7,967 nucleotides of DNA from Bacteroidota bacterium (GTDB lineage Bacteria > Bacteroidota > Bacteroidia > J057). The stretch lies in the NCBI GenBank assembly GCA_004292985.1, contig RDXT01000606.1, forward strand, positions 1 to 7,967, given 5' to 3'. Below are positions 1 to 6,346 of this stretch, in pieces. A model generated the notes under the pieces. The model was not told the DNA's origin. It saw only the letters and a list, made by a program, of their open reading frames with translations, and did not search any database. Both the position numbers and the translations under genes were made by a program. The stretch's first letter is position 1. Each line of letters starts with the position of its first letter.

Positions 1-338
1 GCGCTGACCAGATTTCCCCGGTACATAAAATTCAGCGTATAAATCTCCCCTTCCGTAATGACAAGAAGTCCCTCATTTTTGTAATAGCCATTTCCCTGAT
101 AATCAAGGGTATAAGACTGACCGTTGTGCAAAATGCTGACATGGAGCGTGTCTATCGTTTCGAGGCTGTAGGCCGAATCTGCCGAAAAAGGAATCTGTCT
201 GGTTACCCGTATGCGCGCAGGCTGGCCCGGTGTCAGATAGCCCTCCACTACGGGTTTGTCGGCATCGGTCTGTATCACTTCCTGCTCGTCGCAGGCAACA
301 AGCAGCAGCAGGAGAAATCCCCAGAAAATCGTTTTCAT
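1..338 (-). CDS. DUF4249-like outer-membrane/surface lipoprotein, N-terminal part (runs off left edge)
   Basis: I read this frame directly from the reverse complement. ATG at 338-336 opens 112 codons with no stop before the left edge, so the C-terminus is missing. Residues 1-15 are a lipoprotein signal (MK, then a Leu-rich core) ending in the lipobox LVAC, which makes Cys16 the lipidated N-terminus. The next residues are acidic (DEQE), which resembles the acidic surface-export signal known for Bacteroidota lipoproteins; surface exposure is inference. The mature part begins with a PVVEGYL segment, then short beta-type stretches and a GxxYTLNF segment near residue 98. This layout matches what I know of DUF4249 proteins, which are often encoded next to TonB-dependent receptors. 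Its start lies 2 nt after the receptor stop (TAA-AG-ATG), so it is almost certainly co-transcribed and probably translationally coupled. It may be an accessory or partner lipoprotein of that receptor. The CDS and lipobox are secure; the family name is moderately sure. Confidence 0.8.
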   Translation of the reverse strand, partial: MKTIFWGFLLLLLVACDEQEVIQTDADKPVVEGYLTPGQPARIRVTRQIPFSADSAYSLETIDTLHVSILHNGQSYTLDYQGNGYYKNEGLLVITEGEIYTLNFMYRGNLVS

Positions 339-340
339 CT

Positions 341-3037
341 TTATTTCAGTTTGTAGGAAAAGCTAAGATTGGGTGTAATGCCGAGATAGTTTACATTGGT
401 GCCAATCACCTGACCCTCAACGATTTCGTACTCTTTATACCACACATTTTTGCGGTTATAGGCATTAAAAAGCGAGAATCCGATGCTGCATGGAGAACCT
501 GCGGCGGTTTTCCAGTTGTAGGTAGCTGCCAGGTCGAGGCGGTGATAGTCGGGCAAACGCAGGCCGTTTTTCGCCGACACATTAATGAAGTCCTGGGTAC
601 TGCCGTCGAGCAGCGTGATCTGGTAGCCGCCTTCCGGCGCTGTGTAGGGCCGTCCGCTGGCATAAATCCAGGTAGCAGAAAAGTCGAACTGCTTCCATTT
701 ATAGATCCCCACCAGTTTCAGCTCATGTCGCACATCATTGGCCGCATAAAACGCCTTTTCGCCATAGACATCATACTGATTCAGCACTTCTCCGATCGAA
801 TAGCTAATCCAGCCGTTCAGTTTTCCGTATTTCTTTTGAATCAGTACATCTATGCCGCGCGCAGTGCCTGTGCCTTCAAAGAAATTCTCTTCATAGGAAA
901 GCTCCCGGAAGGAGGGCGTAAAGCGCAGCGAGTACTCTGAGAGGCCCGACAGCTCTTTGTAATAGGCCTCCACATCAAACAAAAAACCGGAGGTTTCATA
1001 GCTCGCACCGGCGATATAGTGGATCGAAGACCCGACCGGGAGTTTGTCATTATCGGCCAGTACCCAGAAATCCCGGCTTCCCTGAAGGATGTCCTCCCGG
1101 ATGACCCGCTTGGCAAACTGGTAGTATTTTCCGTAAGCGCCCTTGAGTTTCAGGCGTTTGGTCAGGTTGATGGTGGTTGAAAAACGGGGTTCGAAGTAAT
1201 TGCCTCCGGTAACGCCAAAATAGGTATAGCGCAGGCCGGGCGTCAGGGTAATGCGGTTGTTCAGCAGCTGAATGCGGTCCTGCACATAAGCTGCGTAGGT
1301 CATACCCGTATCATCCCGGTCAATGATCGTAGAAGTATCATTCTGGCTGTAGCTGTACTGGATGCGGTTGCGCGTGATCTGTGTACCAAATCCGATCTGG
1401 TGATGCGAAATGGGCTTCCATTCGTAATCGGAGCGGAAAGAAAAGTCCTTGAGGTTGTTGTCTTCGAGGGTACCATTTTTAAACGTAGTCTCATTTCCCT
1501 CGGCATCGGTGATTGTCCCCTGGGCGCTGCGGTCGCGCTCACTGAAATAGCTCGAATAGCTGATCAGGGAGTTGCCATAAAAGCGCTCACTCCATTTGCG
1601 CGACCATTTGAGGCTGCCGCCCGTATTTCCCCAGCGGGTGAGGTCCACAATGCTGTTGTCGAAGTCAATCCCAAGTCCCTGGGCAAATGAAGGCAGGTTC
1701 AGCTCCCGCGAATTGTCCATTTTGTCCGTACCGTTATAGACACTGAGGGTAATGAGGTCTTTCTCATTGGGGCGGTAGGTCACTTTGCCATTGAGGTCAT
1801 AGAAAAAAGAGGAAGCCTTTGTCTCGGTGAAGGTAATCCCTGCGGCCCCGCCCCCCATCGGACCTGTGGGCTGTTCGCTTTCTCCGCTGAAGCGCTCAAA
1901 GATTTTGTTGTAGATCGGACTCCGCCAGGAGCGCCGGGCCGCTACGAGAACGGTAAATTTATCCCCTATCGGTGCCTCCGCAAACACATTGGCACTGAGC
2001 AGGCCGATGTCTCCGCCAATATTGAAGTTTTTACGGTTGCCTTCTTTACCCGTTATCTCTGCCACACTCGAAAGGCGCCCTCCGAAACGGGCCTCAAAAC
2101 CGCCTTTGTACAACTGCACGTCCTTGATGGCATTGGGGTTAAAGGCACTGAAAAATCCATAGAGGTGGTCCACGTGATAGACCGTAAATCCGTCGTAGGT
2201 TACCAGCGACTGGTCCGGCGTGCCGCCCCGCACATAGAGTCCTGAGGAGTTTTCGTTGGCGGCGCTGATGCCCGGCATCAGCTGAAAAGCCCGCATGATG
2301 TCGTGTTCGCCCACATTGGGCAGCAGGGCGATTTTGGCGGGCGACATTTTGAGGAGGCTGACTTCGTCATTGGTTTCCAGCAGGGCCTCGCGCTCGGCTA
2401 CTACCTCGACTGTTTCAATTTGGTAGGCCTCCGGTTCGATTTCGATCACCACCAGCCCGGAGTCCATGTCCGGACGCAGGTAAAATACACCCGTTTGATA
2501 CCCGATGTACTTGACAATCAATGCCGAAGTGTCCGTAGGGACTTTCAGGAGGGTAAAATATCCGTCAATGTTGGTCGGAGACCCTACCGCCGCGCCCCGC
2601 ACGCGCACATTGGCATAGGGCAGTGTCTCCCCGCTTTCTTTGTCGCGCACCACCCCCGTTACGGTAAGGTTAAAGCGCTGGGGAGGGCCTTCGTAGCGAA
2701 AATTGCGCGAAGCGGAGGCGCTGGGCAGGGCAGCAGTCAGATCAACAAAATGGAGTACGTTTTGCTCGTCTAAGTAATAGCGGAGCTTGTATTTGCGTGC
2801 GATATAGTCAAAGGCTTCCTCGGCACTCACTTCATGAAACCAGTGGGTAACCAGGATGGTGCTGACCAGCGCAGTATCGTAGCTGATTTTCAACTGATAC
2901 TTTTTCCCGAAGGTCGTCAGGATCTGGTCTAAGGGTTTGTTGTTGAAATAGTCCTCGATCATGATGCCCGAAAGCTGCTGCGCCTGAGCGCTCAGACAAA
3001 GCAGCCACAGCAATACACTGAAGGTGGTTTTTCTCAT
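341..3037 (-). CDS. TonB-dependent outer-membrane receptor with STN and carboxypeptidase-regulatory-like domains
   Basis: This 898-residue receptor is inferred to import a ligand across the outer membrane using TonB energy. The frame is open back to 3088, but I chose ATG 3037-3035 because a clean signal peptide follows (MRKTT, hydrophobic core, SAQA cut before Gln20); the longer form adds 17 unlikely residues. Domains in order: STN domain at about 26-100; a carboxypeptidase D regulatory-like beta fold at about 124-190 (VTGVVRD, DGYFTL, IGYQ); a TonB-box-like stretch near 207-216; plug at about 225-345 (LMPGI, LYVRGG, Y-DGF, KGGFEARFGGR-SS); then the barrel to a final strand ending in FSYKLK. 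The length is normal for the family and the frame is intact. STN domains usually signal to FecR-type anti-sigma factors, yet no FecI/FecR gene is in this window; a LytTR regulator lies upstream and a lipoprotein gene follows 2 nt downstream. The substrate cannot be told from sequence: it could be a metal chelate, a peptide or a glycan. Confidence 0.95.
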   Translation of the reverse strand: MRKTTFSVLLWLLCLSAQAQQLSGIMIEDYFNNKPLDQILTTFGKKYQLKISYDTALVSTILVTHWFHEVSAEEAFDYIARKYKLRYYLDEQNVLHFVDLTAALPSASASRNFRYEGPPQRFNLTVTGVVRDKESGETLPYANVRVRGAAVGSPTNIDGYFTLLKVPTDTSALIVKYIGYQTGVFYLRPDMDSGLVVIEIEPEAYQIETVEVVAEREALLETNDEVSLLKMSPAKIALLPNVGEHDIMRAFQLMPGISAANENSSGLYVRGGTPDQSLVTYDGFTVYHVDHLYGFFSAFNPNAIKDVQLYKGGFEARFGGRLSSVAEITGKEGNRKNFNIGGDIGLLSANVFAEAPIGDKFTVLVAARRSWRSPIYNKIFERFSGESEQPTGPMGGGAAGITFTETKASSFFYDLNGKVTYRPNEKDLITLSVYNGTDKMDNSRELNLPSFAQGLGIDFDNSIVDLTRWGNTGGSLKWSRKWSERFYGNSLISYSSYFSERDRSAQGTITDAEGNETTFKNGTLEDNNLKDFSFRSDYEWKPISHHQIGFGTQITRNRIQYSYSQNDTSTIIDRDDTGMTYAAYVQDRIQLLNNRITLTPGLRYTYFGVTGGNYFEPRFSTTINLTKRLKLKGAYGKYYQFAKRVIREDILQGSRDFWVLADNDKLPVGSSIHYIAGASYETSGFLFDVEAYYKELSGLSEYSLRFTPSFRELSYEENFFEGTGTARGIDVLIQKKYGKLNGWISYSIGEVLNQYDVYGEKAFYAANDVRHELKLVGIYKWKQFDFSATWIYASGRPYTAPEGGYQITLLDGSTQDFINVSAKNGLRLPDYHRLDLAATYNWKTAAGSPCSIGFSLFNAYNRKNVWYKEYEIVEGQVIGTNVNYLGITPNLSFSYKLK

Positions 3038-3038
3038 A

Positions 3039-3074
3039 GACAGGGGGTTAATATGAGGCAAATTCCCCCCTGTC
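3039..3074 (-). repeat. 9-bp perfect inverted repeat abutting the receptor start codon
   Basis: Plus-strand GACAGGGGG at 3039-3047 is matched exactly by CCCCCTGTC at 3066-3074, with an 18-nt A/T-rich spacer. In the receptor mRNA the 3' arm ends one base before the ATG at 3037. A hairpin here would have a GC-rich stem of about 9 bp and would hold the ribosome landing zone. It has no downstream U-tract, so it is not an intrinsic terminator. It may be a translational control hairpin or a dyad operator for a DNA-binding protein; both roles are inference. Confidence 0.6.
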
Positions 3075-3090
3075 CGGCACCTGCCCAACC

Positions 3091-3123
3091 CGAATATACA
3101 GGCCGGGCCTTTTCTGATACCAA
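3091..3123 (-). promoter_or_regulatory. possible promoter for the receptor-lipoprotein unit
   Basis: On the minus strand TATATTCG (3098-3091) matches the Bacteroidota -7 consensus TAnnTTTG at all but one fixed position. It is preceded after 21 nt by TTGG (3123-3120), a partial match to the -33 TTTG element. A start site would fall near 3085, giving a leader of roughly 45-50 nt that contains the 9-bp inverted repeat. The two boxes are imperfect, so the receptor could instead be read through from the kinase-regulator genes 105 nt upstream. Confidence 0.3.
3100..3110. repeat. 11-bp palindrome in the spacer of the putative receptor promoter
   Basis: AGGCC-G-GGCCT is a perfect palindrome around one central base. 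The single-base loop rules out an RNA hairpin of full length, so a transcription terminator is unlikely although four T residues follow on the plus strand. It sits between the candidate -33 and -7 boxes, where a bound repressor would block polymerase. An operator role is inference from position only. Confidence 0.3.
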
Positions 3124-3142
3124 TTCCCCGAATGTGGCGATG

Positions 3143-3880
3143 TCAGCTTTCGGCCCGACCCACATTCAGGCCCCCGATCCAGCGATAGAGTTCCTCTTTA
3201 TACATCTCGCTGATGGGAATTTCTCTCTGCCCCAGAAATACGCGGTTTTTGCGCAGGGAAGTAATTTTGCTCCGGGCCACAATGAAGGATTTATGCACCC
3301 GGATAAATGCGTCAGGCGAAAATTTCTCTTCGATGGCCTTCATGCTCAGGCGCGTAATGACCGGTCGGGGCGCTGATTCGATATGGATTTTGATATAGTC
3401 TTTTAATCCCTCCACATACAAAATGTCCTTAAAGTCCACCCGGACAAGATTGTATTCGGAGTGGACAAATATGCATTCTTCCTGCGGGGGAGGGGCTGGC
3501 TGCTGGGGTAAATTCTGGCGTAAACGACTCATTTCCAGTGCCTTGCCAGCAGCCTTTACAAATCGCTCATAGGCCATCGGTTTCACCAGATAGTCCACCA
3601 CATCGAGGTTAAATCCCTCCACGGCATAGCGCTCATAGGCCGTGATAAAAATGACCATCGGCACACTGCGGCGCGACTGAAGCAACTGAATTCCGGTCAG
3701 CCCCGGCATCTGAATATCCAGAAATATCAGGTCTATCTGCTCCTGTTCCAGGGCCTCGATCGCCTCAAAGGCATTGCGGCAGCGCCGGACCAGTTGCAAA
3801 AAGGGGGTCCGCCGGATATTGTCCTCCAACAGGTCCAGGGCCAGTTTCTCATCATCTACGGCTATGCATCTGAGGATCAT
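3143..3880 (-). CDS. LytTR-family response regulator
   Basis: This 245-residue cytoplasmic transcription regulator is the expected phosphorylation partner of the kinase gene just upstream. The receiver domain spans about 2-118 and keeps the full active site: acidic pair Asp9-Asp10, phospho-acceptor Asp55 in the FLDIQMPG motif, Thr80 in FITAY, and Lys100 in VKP. A Pro/Gln-rich linker (about 122-133) leads to a LytTR DNA-binding domain at about 137-236, shown by the ILYVEGLKDYIKI segment, the FIRVHKSFIV segment and the final IPIS segment. Length and architecture are typical of LytR/AlgR-type regulators. Its ATG overlaps the kinase stop as ATGA (3880-3877), which implies translational coupling. 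LytTR proteins normally bind direct repeats upstream of target promoters; I could not find a convincing pair in either flanking gap. Targets are therefore unknown, with the downstream receptor and the upstream efflux genes as obvious candidates. Confidence 0.95.
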   Translation of the reverse strand: MILRCIAVDDEKLALDLLEDNIRRTPFLQLVRRCRNAFEAIEALEQEQIDLIFLDIQMPGLTGIQLLQSRRSVPMVIFITAYERYAVEGFNLDVVDYLVKPMAYERFVKAAGKALEMSRLRQNLPQQPAPPPQEECIFVHSEYNLVRVDFKDILYVEGLKDYIKIHIESAPRPVITRLSMKAIEEKFSPDAFIRVHKSFIVARSKITSLRKNRVFLGQREIPISEMYKEELYRWIGGLNVGRAES

Positions 3881-4923
3881 AAGGGTAATGTGAGGTGTAT
3901 ATAAAACGAATCCGGCAGAGACTGGATGTTCAACTGGTGTTTTCCCGGATAAATCAGGTCCAGCCGCCGGGCCACATTGTTCAATCCGATACCCGAATTG
4001 GGGTCGTGAGAGGGTGCTGCCTGCGGATCCACTTTGTTTCGCACTTCAAAGCGCAGTCCGGTCTCGTCGGTCACCAGCGAAATATCTATCCGGGGTTTAT
4101 CTATCATCCCGATGCCGTGTTTAAAGGCATTTTCGACAAATGGAATCAGCAGCATCGGTTCGATATATTTGTTCCGGGCCAGATGCCGGGTTCTGAGTTG
4201 CACCGCCACATCCTCTCCAAAGCGCAGCAACTGGAGGTCCACATAACTTTGCAGGTACTCGATCTCCCGCTCCAGAGGGGTCCGGGCCTCCACCGATTCG
4301 TAGAGCATGTAGCGCATCAGATGCGAAAGGCGGATCAGCGACGGTTCCAGCAAATCCGATTTTTTCCGGGCCAGGGACACCAGGTTATTCAGCACATTAA
4401 ACATAAAATGCGGGCTGACCTGCGAGCGCAAAAAGGACAATTCGGACTGAAGCCGCTGATTTTCAAGCTCTCTGCGCTCTGCATCTATCCGGCTGCGCTG
4501 CAAAAGGCTGTAGTGGATGTAGCTGGCACCCAGGGAAAGCATCAAAGGAAAAAAAGTGCCTGCGAAAAAAAACAGATCCCTTCTGAGAGGCGTATGGGCA
4601 TCGGGTATCAGTACCAGAATAAGACCCACGTAAAGTAAATTGACGAGATACACGCCCAGCAGAGCCAGCAGATATGCCCCTGTGCCCCGCCGCAGCAGCA
4701 CTTTGGGCAGTAAAAAATAGGCATGCAGGTAAAACACCCCCGCCAGAAAGGGAATGGACAAAAAGGGATATATCTGGGGCGGCGAAGGAGGAGTAACAGG
4801 AAAAGGGGGCCTCAGAAACAGGGGAATGGTGGCCAGACAGCCCCAGACCAGCAGATGCAAGGCAAGGGTCAGAGGACGGCTCAGACGGCTTTGGCTTCGG
4901 GATTCGACGGCAAATAGGGACAT
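3877..4923 (-). CDS. LytS/YpdA-type membrane sensor histidine kinase
   Basis: This 348-residue inner-membrane kinase should autophosphorylate on His and pass phosphate to the LytTR regulator encoded next. About four hydrophobic segments (near 17-37, 52-72, 83-106 and 116-137) form the sensor part, with a Pro-rich loop at about 39-53 and no recognisable periplasmic ligand domain. A charged coiled-coil-like linker (about 140-166) leads to the His_kinase (PF06580-type) motif QVSPHFMFNVLNNL, with His172 as the phospho-acceptor. The ATPase part carries the N box VENAFKHG (Asn265) and the glycine box GIGLNNV (311-317). This is the usual minimal form of the family, and no expected motif is missing. 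The ATG at 4923-4921 is the natural start because it precedes the first membrane segment and lies 19 nt after a good -7-like box; no Shine-Dalgarno sequence is seen. The gene ends in a 4-nt overlap with the regulator. The signal sensed is unknown, possibly membrane state. Confidence 0.95.
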   Translation of the reverse strand: MSLFAVESRSQSRLSRPLTLALHLLVWGCLATIPLFLRPPFPVTPPSPPQIYPFLSIPFLAGVFYLHAYFLLPKVLLRRGTGAYLLALLGVYLVNLLYVGLILVLIPDAHTPLRRDLFFFAGTFFPLMLSLGASYIHYSLLQRSRIDAERRELENQRLQSELSFLRSQVSPHFMFNVLNNLVSLARKKSDLLEPSLIRLSHLMRYMLYESVEARTPLEREIEYLQSYVDLQLLRFGEDVAVQLRTRHLARNKYIEPMLLIPFVENAFKHGIGMIDKPRIDISLVTDETGLRFEVRNKVDPQAAPSHDPNSGIGLNNVARRLDLIYPGKHQLNIQSLPDSFYIHLTLPL

Positions 4924-5033
4924 AAGGCAAATCAGACTGTATCAAAAGTACAGAAGGGTTGCCTGACTCTTTTCACAGAGAGACAATTCGCTTATTTGTG
5001 CCGACGAAATGGCCTGTTCCTGCGACCTGTGCC
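4924..5033. other. intergenic gap between efflux genes and kinase gene
   Basis: This 110-nt stretch separates the TolC-type gene from the kinase gene. Apart from the -7-like box I see only a weak 4-bp CTCT/AGAG dyad near 4967-4980, too short and without a U-tract to be a convincing terminator. No small ORF or RNA gene is supported here. Confidence 0.5.
4943..4950 (-). promoter_or_regulatory. candidate -7 promoter box for the kinase-regulator operon
   Basis: Minus-strand TACTTTTG (4950-4943) is an exact match to the Bacteroidota -7 consensus TAnnTTTG. It lies 19 nt upstream of the kinase ATG, which would give a very short leader of about 10-15 nt. No good -33 TTTG is found at the usual distance; the nearest candidate, TGTG, is 23 nt upstream, somewhat too far. 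A promoter in this 110-nt gap is reasonable because the gap separates two functionally distinct modules. Confidence 0.45.
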
Positions 5034-6344
5034 TTAGAGCAGCGAGCGAATCCTGCCGGAAAGCAGCAGCAGATCCAGTTCCGCCTGCTTCATTTCAAAG
5101 CGGGTCAGAATTTCGGTGTTCTTCGCCTGCACATAAACCAGTTGCACCTGGCGCAGGTCCACGGAGCTGATCTGGCGCTGACGGAAAAGGGCGAAGGCGA
5201 TGTCTGCATTTTCCTCTGCCAGCCGGGCGATCTCAGCCTGCTGCACCGCCACCTGGCGCGTGTTGTTGTAGTCGTTCCACGATTGCTCGAAAAGGGTCTG
5301 AAGCTGCAGCTGCAACTGCTCTCCCTGGGTGCGCACATTCTCGATGTCGAGCTGCGCCAGCTCTGTCTGGTTGCGCAGCCTGCCTGCCTGGTAAATCGGA
5401 ATATTTACCGCAAAGCCTGCATAAGGCCCAAAATTGAGGTTAAACAGAGAGAAACCAGCAGTATTGCGGGAGAAATTGAGGTTCGCTCCGCCACGCAGCG
5501 CCACGGTGGGGTACACCTGCGCACGGGTTTCGCGCTCGGTAAGCACAGATACAGCCAGTCGGCTCTTCAGGGCCAGCAACTGGGGGTTATTGGCCAGCAT
5601 GCTGTCTTTAAGTATCTGATAGCCAGGGACTTCATATGAAGGCTCTTTCCCGCCCGATACCCATTTGCCTTCAGGCGCTACTCCCATCAACTGGTTGATA
5701 GCCGCGCGGGCATTGGCTATTTCATTTTGCTGCCGGCGCAGGCTCACCTGCTGCTCCTGCAAATCAATCTCTGCCTGGAGCAGGTCTGTTTTGGCCGAAG
5801 CGCCGATCTCAAATGCACGCCCGGCAATTTTTACCCGCTCTTCCAGCAACCCGATAAAGGCCTCCGTTACCCGGATTTGCTCCTGAAGACGCAGCAAGTT
5901 GTACCAGGACAGTGTGAGGGAATACAGGGTCTGCTGAATCTGGTTTTCCAGCTCGGTTTTGCCGATTTTCTCCAGTTCTGCCAGGCGGTCGCGGGCAATA
6001 AACATCCGCATTCCATCAAAAACGGTCCATTCTGCCGCTACCGAAGAGTTGGCTACATAGTTACTTACACCGCTCTGCTGGAAGGAGTTGCCATTTGCAA
6101 ACTCCTGGTTGATGGTGGTATTGGAATAGTTGGTGGCTACGCTGCCTGTAACCGTAGGCAGCATCCCTGCCTGGCTGCGGTCGTTGAGAATAGCGGGAAT
6201 CTCAGCCGCATTGCGTGCCAGCCGGATGCCGTAGTTTTGCTCCAGCGCCGATGAGAGAACATCGGAAAAGGAGAGGGTATCCTGTGCCTGCACATACGCG
6301 CACTGCCCCAGAAGCAGGCAGATGATCGGGAGAAATCGTTTCAT
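5034..6344 (-). CDS. TolC/OEP-family outer-membrane efflux protein
   Basis: This 436-residue protein is expected to form the trimeric outer-membrane channel of the tripartite exporter whose permease is encoded immediately upstream. I chose ATG 6344-6342, which lies 2 nt after the permease stop; a TTG two codons earlier is possible but would overlap that stop. Residues 1-20 are a signal peptide (KRF, hydrophobic core, YVQA cut before Gln21). Two OEP repeats are visible: the first runs from the ALEQNYGIRLAR helix through the barrel-entry segment near 59-75 and the long Gln/Glu-rich helices at about 115-218; the second repeats this from about 245, with YPTVALRGG (278-286) and helices at about 325-430. 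Cys15 is not in a valid lipobox (Gln precedes it), so lipidation is not predicted, unlike many OprM-type proteins. The size is normal. It is most likely co-transcribed with the permease; no clear terminator follows its stop. Confidence 0.95.
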   Translation of the reverse strand: MKRFLPIICLLLGQCAYVQAQDTLSFSDVLSSALEQNYGIRLARNAAEIPAILNDRSQAGMLPTVTGSVATNYSNTTINQEFANGNSFQQSGVSNYVANSSVAAEWTVFDGMRMFIARDRLAELEKIGKTELENQIQQTLYSLTLSWYNLLRLQEQIRVTEAFIGLLEERVKIAGRAFEIGASAKTDLLQAEIDLQEQQVSLRRQQNEIANARAAINQLMGVAPEGKWVSGGKEPSYEVPGYQILKDSMLANNPQLLALKSRLAVSVLTERETRAQVYPTVALRGGANLNFSRNTAGFSLFNLNFGPYAGFAVNIPIYQAGRLRNQTELAQLDIENVRTQGEQLQLQLQTLFEQSWNDYNNTRQVAVQQAEIARLAEENADIAFALFRQRQISSVDLRQVQLVYVQAKNTEILTRFEMKQAELDLLLLSGRIRSLL

Positions 6345-6346
6345 AA

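Noticed and set aside
230..940. Long plus-strand open frame of 236 codons opposite the receptor gene
   Set aside because: It lies antisense to conserved receptor barrel sequence, has no recognisable domain and a low-complexity, Arg/His-scattered composition; it is a shadow of the real gene.
3038..3088. Extended N-terminus of the receptor (17 extra residues)
   Set aside because: The extra residues precede a perfect signal peptide starting at the Met at 3037 and overlap the inverted repeat and leader; the shorter start is clearly better.
3100..3114. Intrinsic terminator formed by the GC palindrome followed by TTTT on the plus strand
   Set aside because: The loop would be a single base and the T-run is on the strand opposite to all genes; it cannot end the kinase-regulator transcript.
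3895..4638. Plus-strand open frame of 247 codons opposite the kinase gene
   Set aside because: It is antisense to conserved kinase motifs including the His and N boxes, and has no recognisable domain.
6300..6302. TolC-type protein as a lipoprotein through Cys15
   Set aside because: The residue before Cys is Gln, which does not fit a lipobox; a standard signal peptide cut after Ala20 is better.
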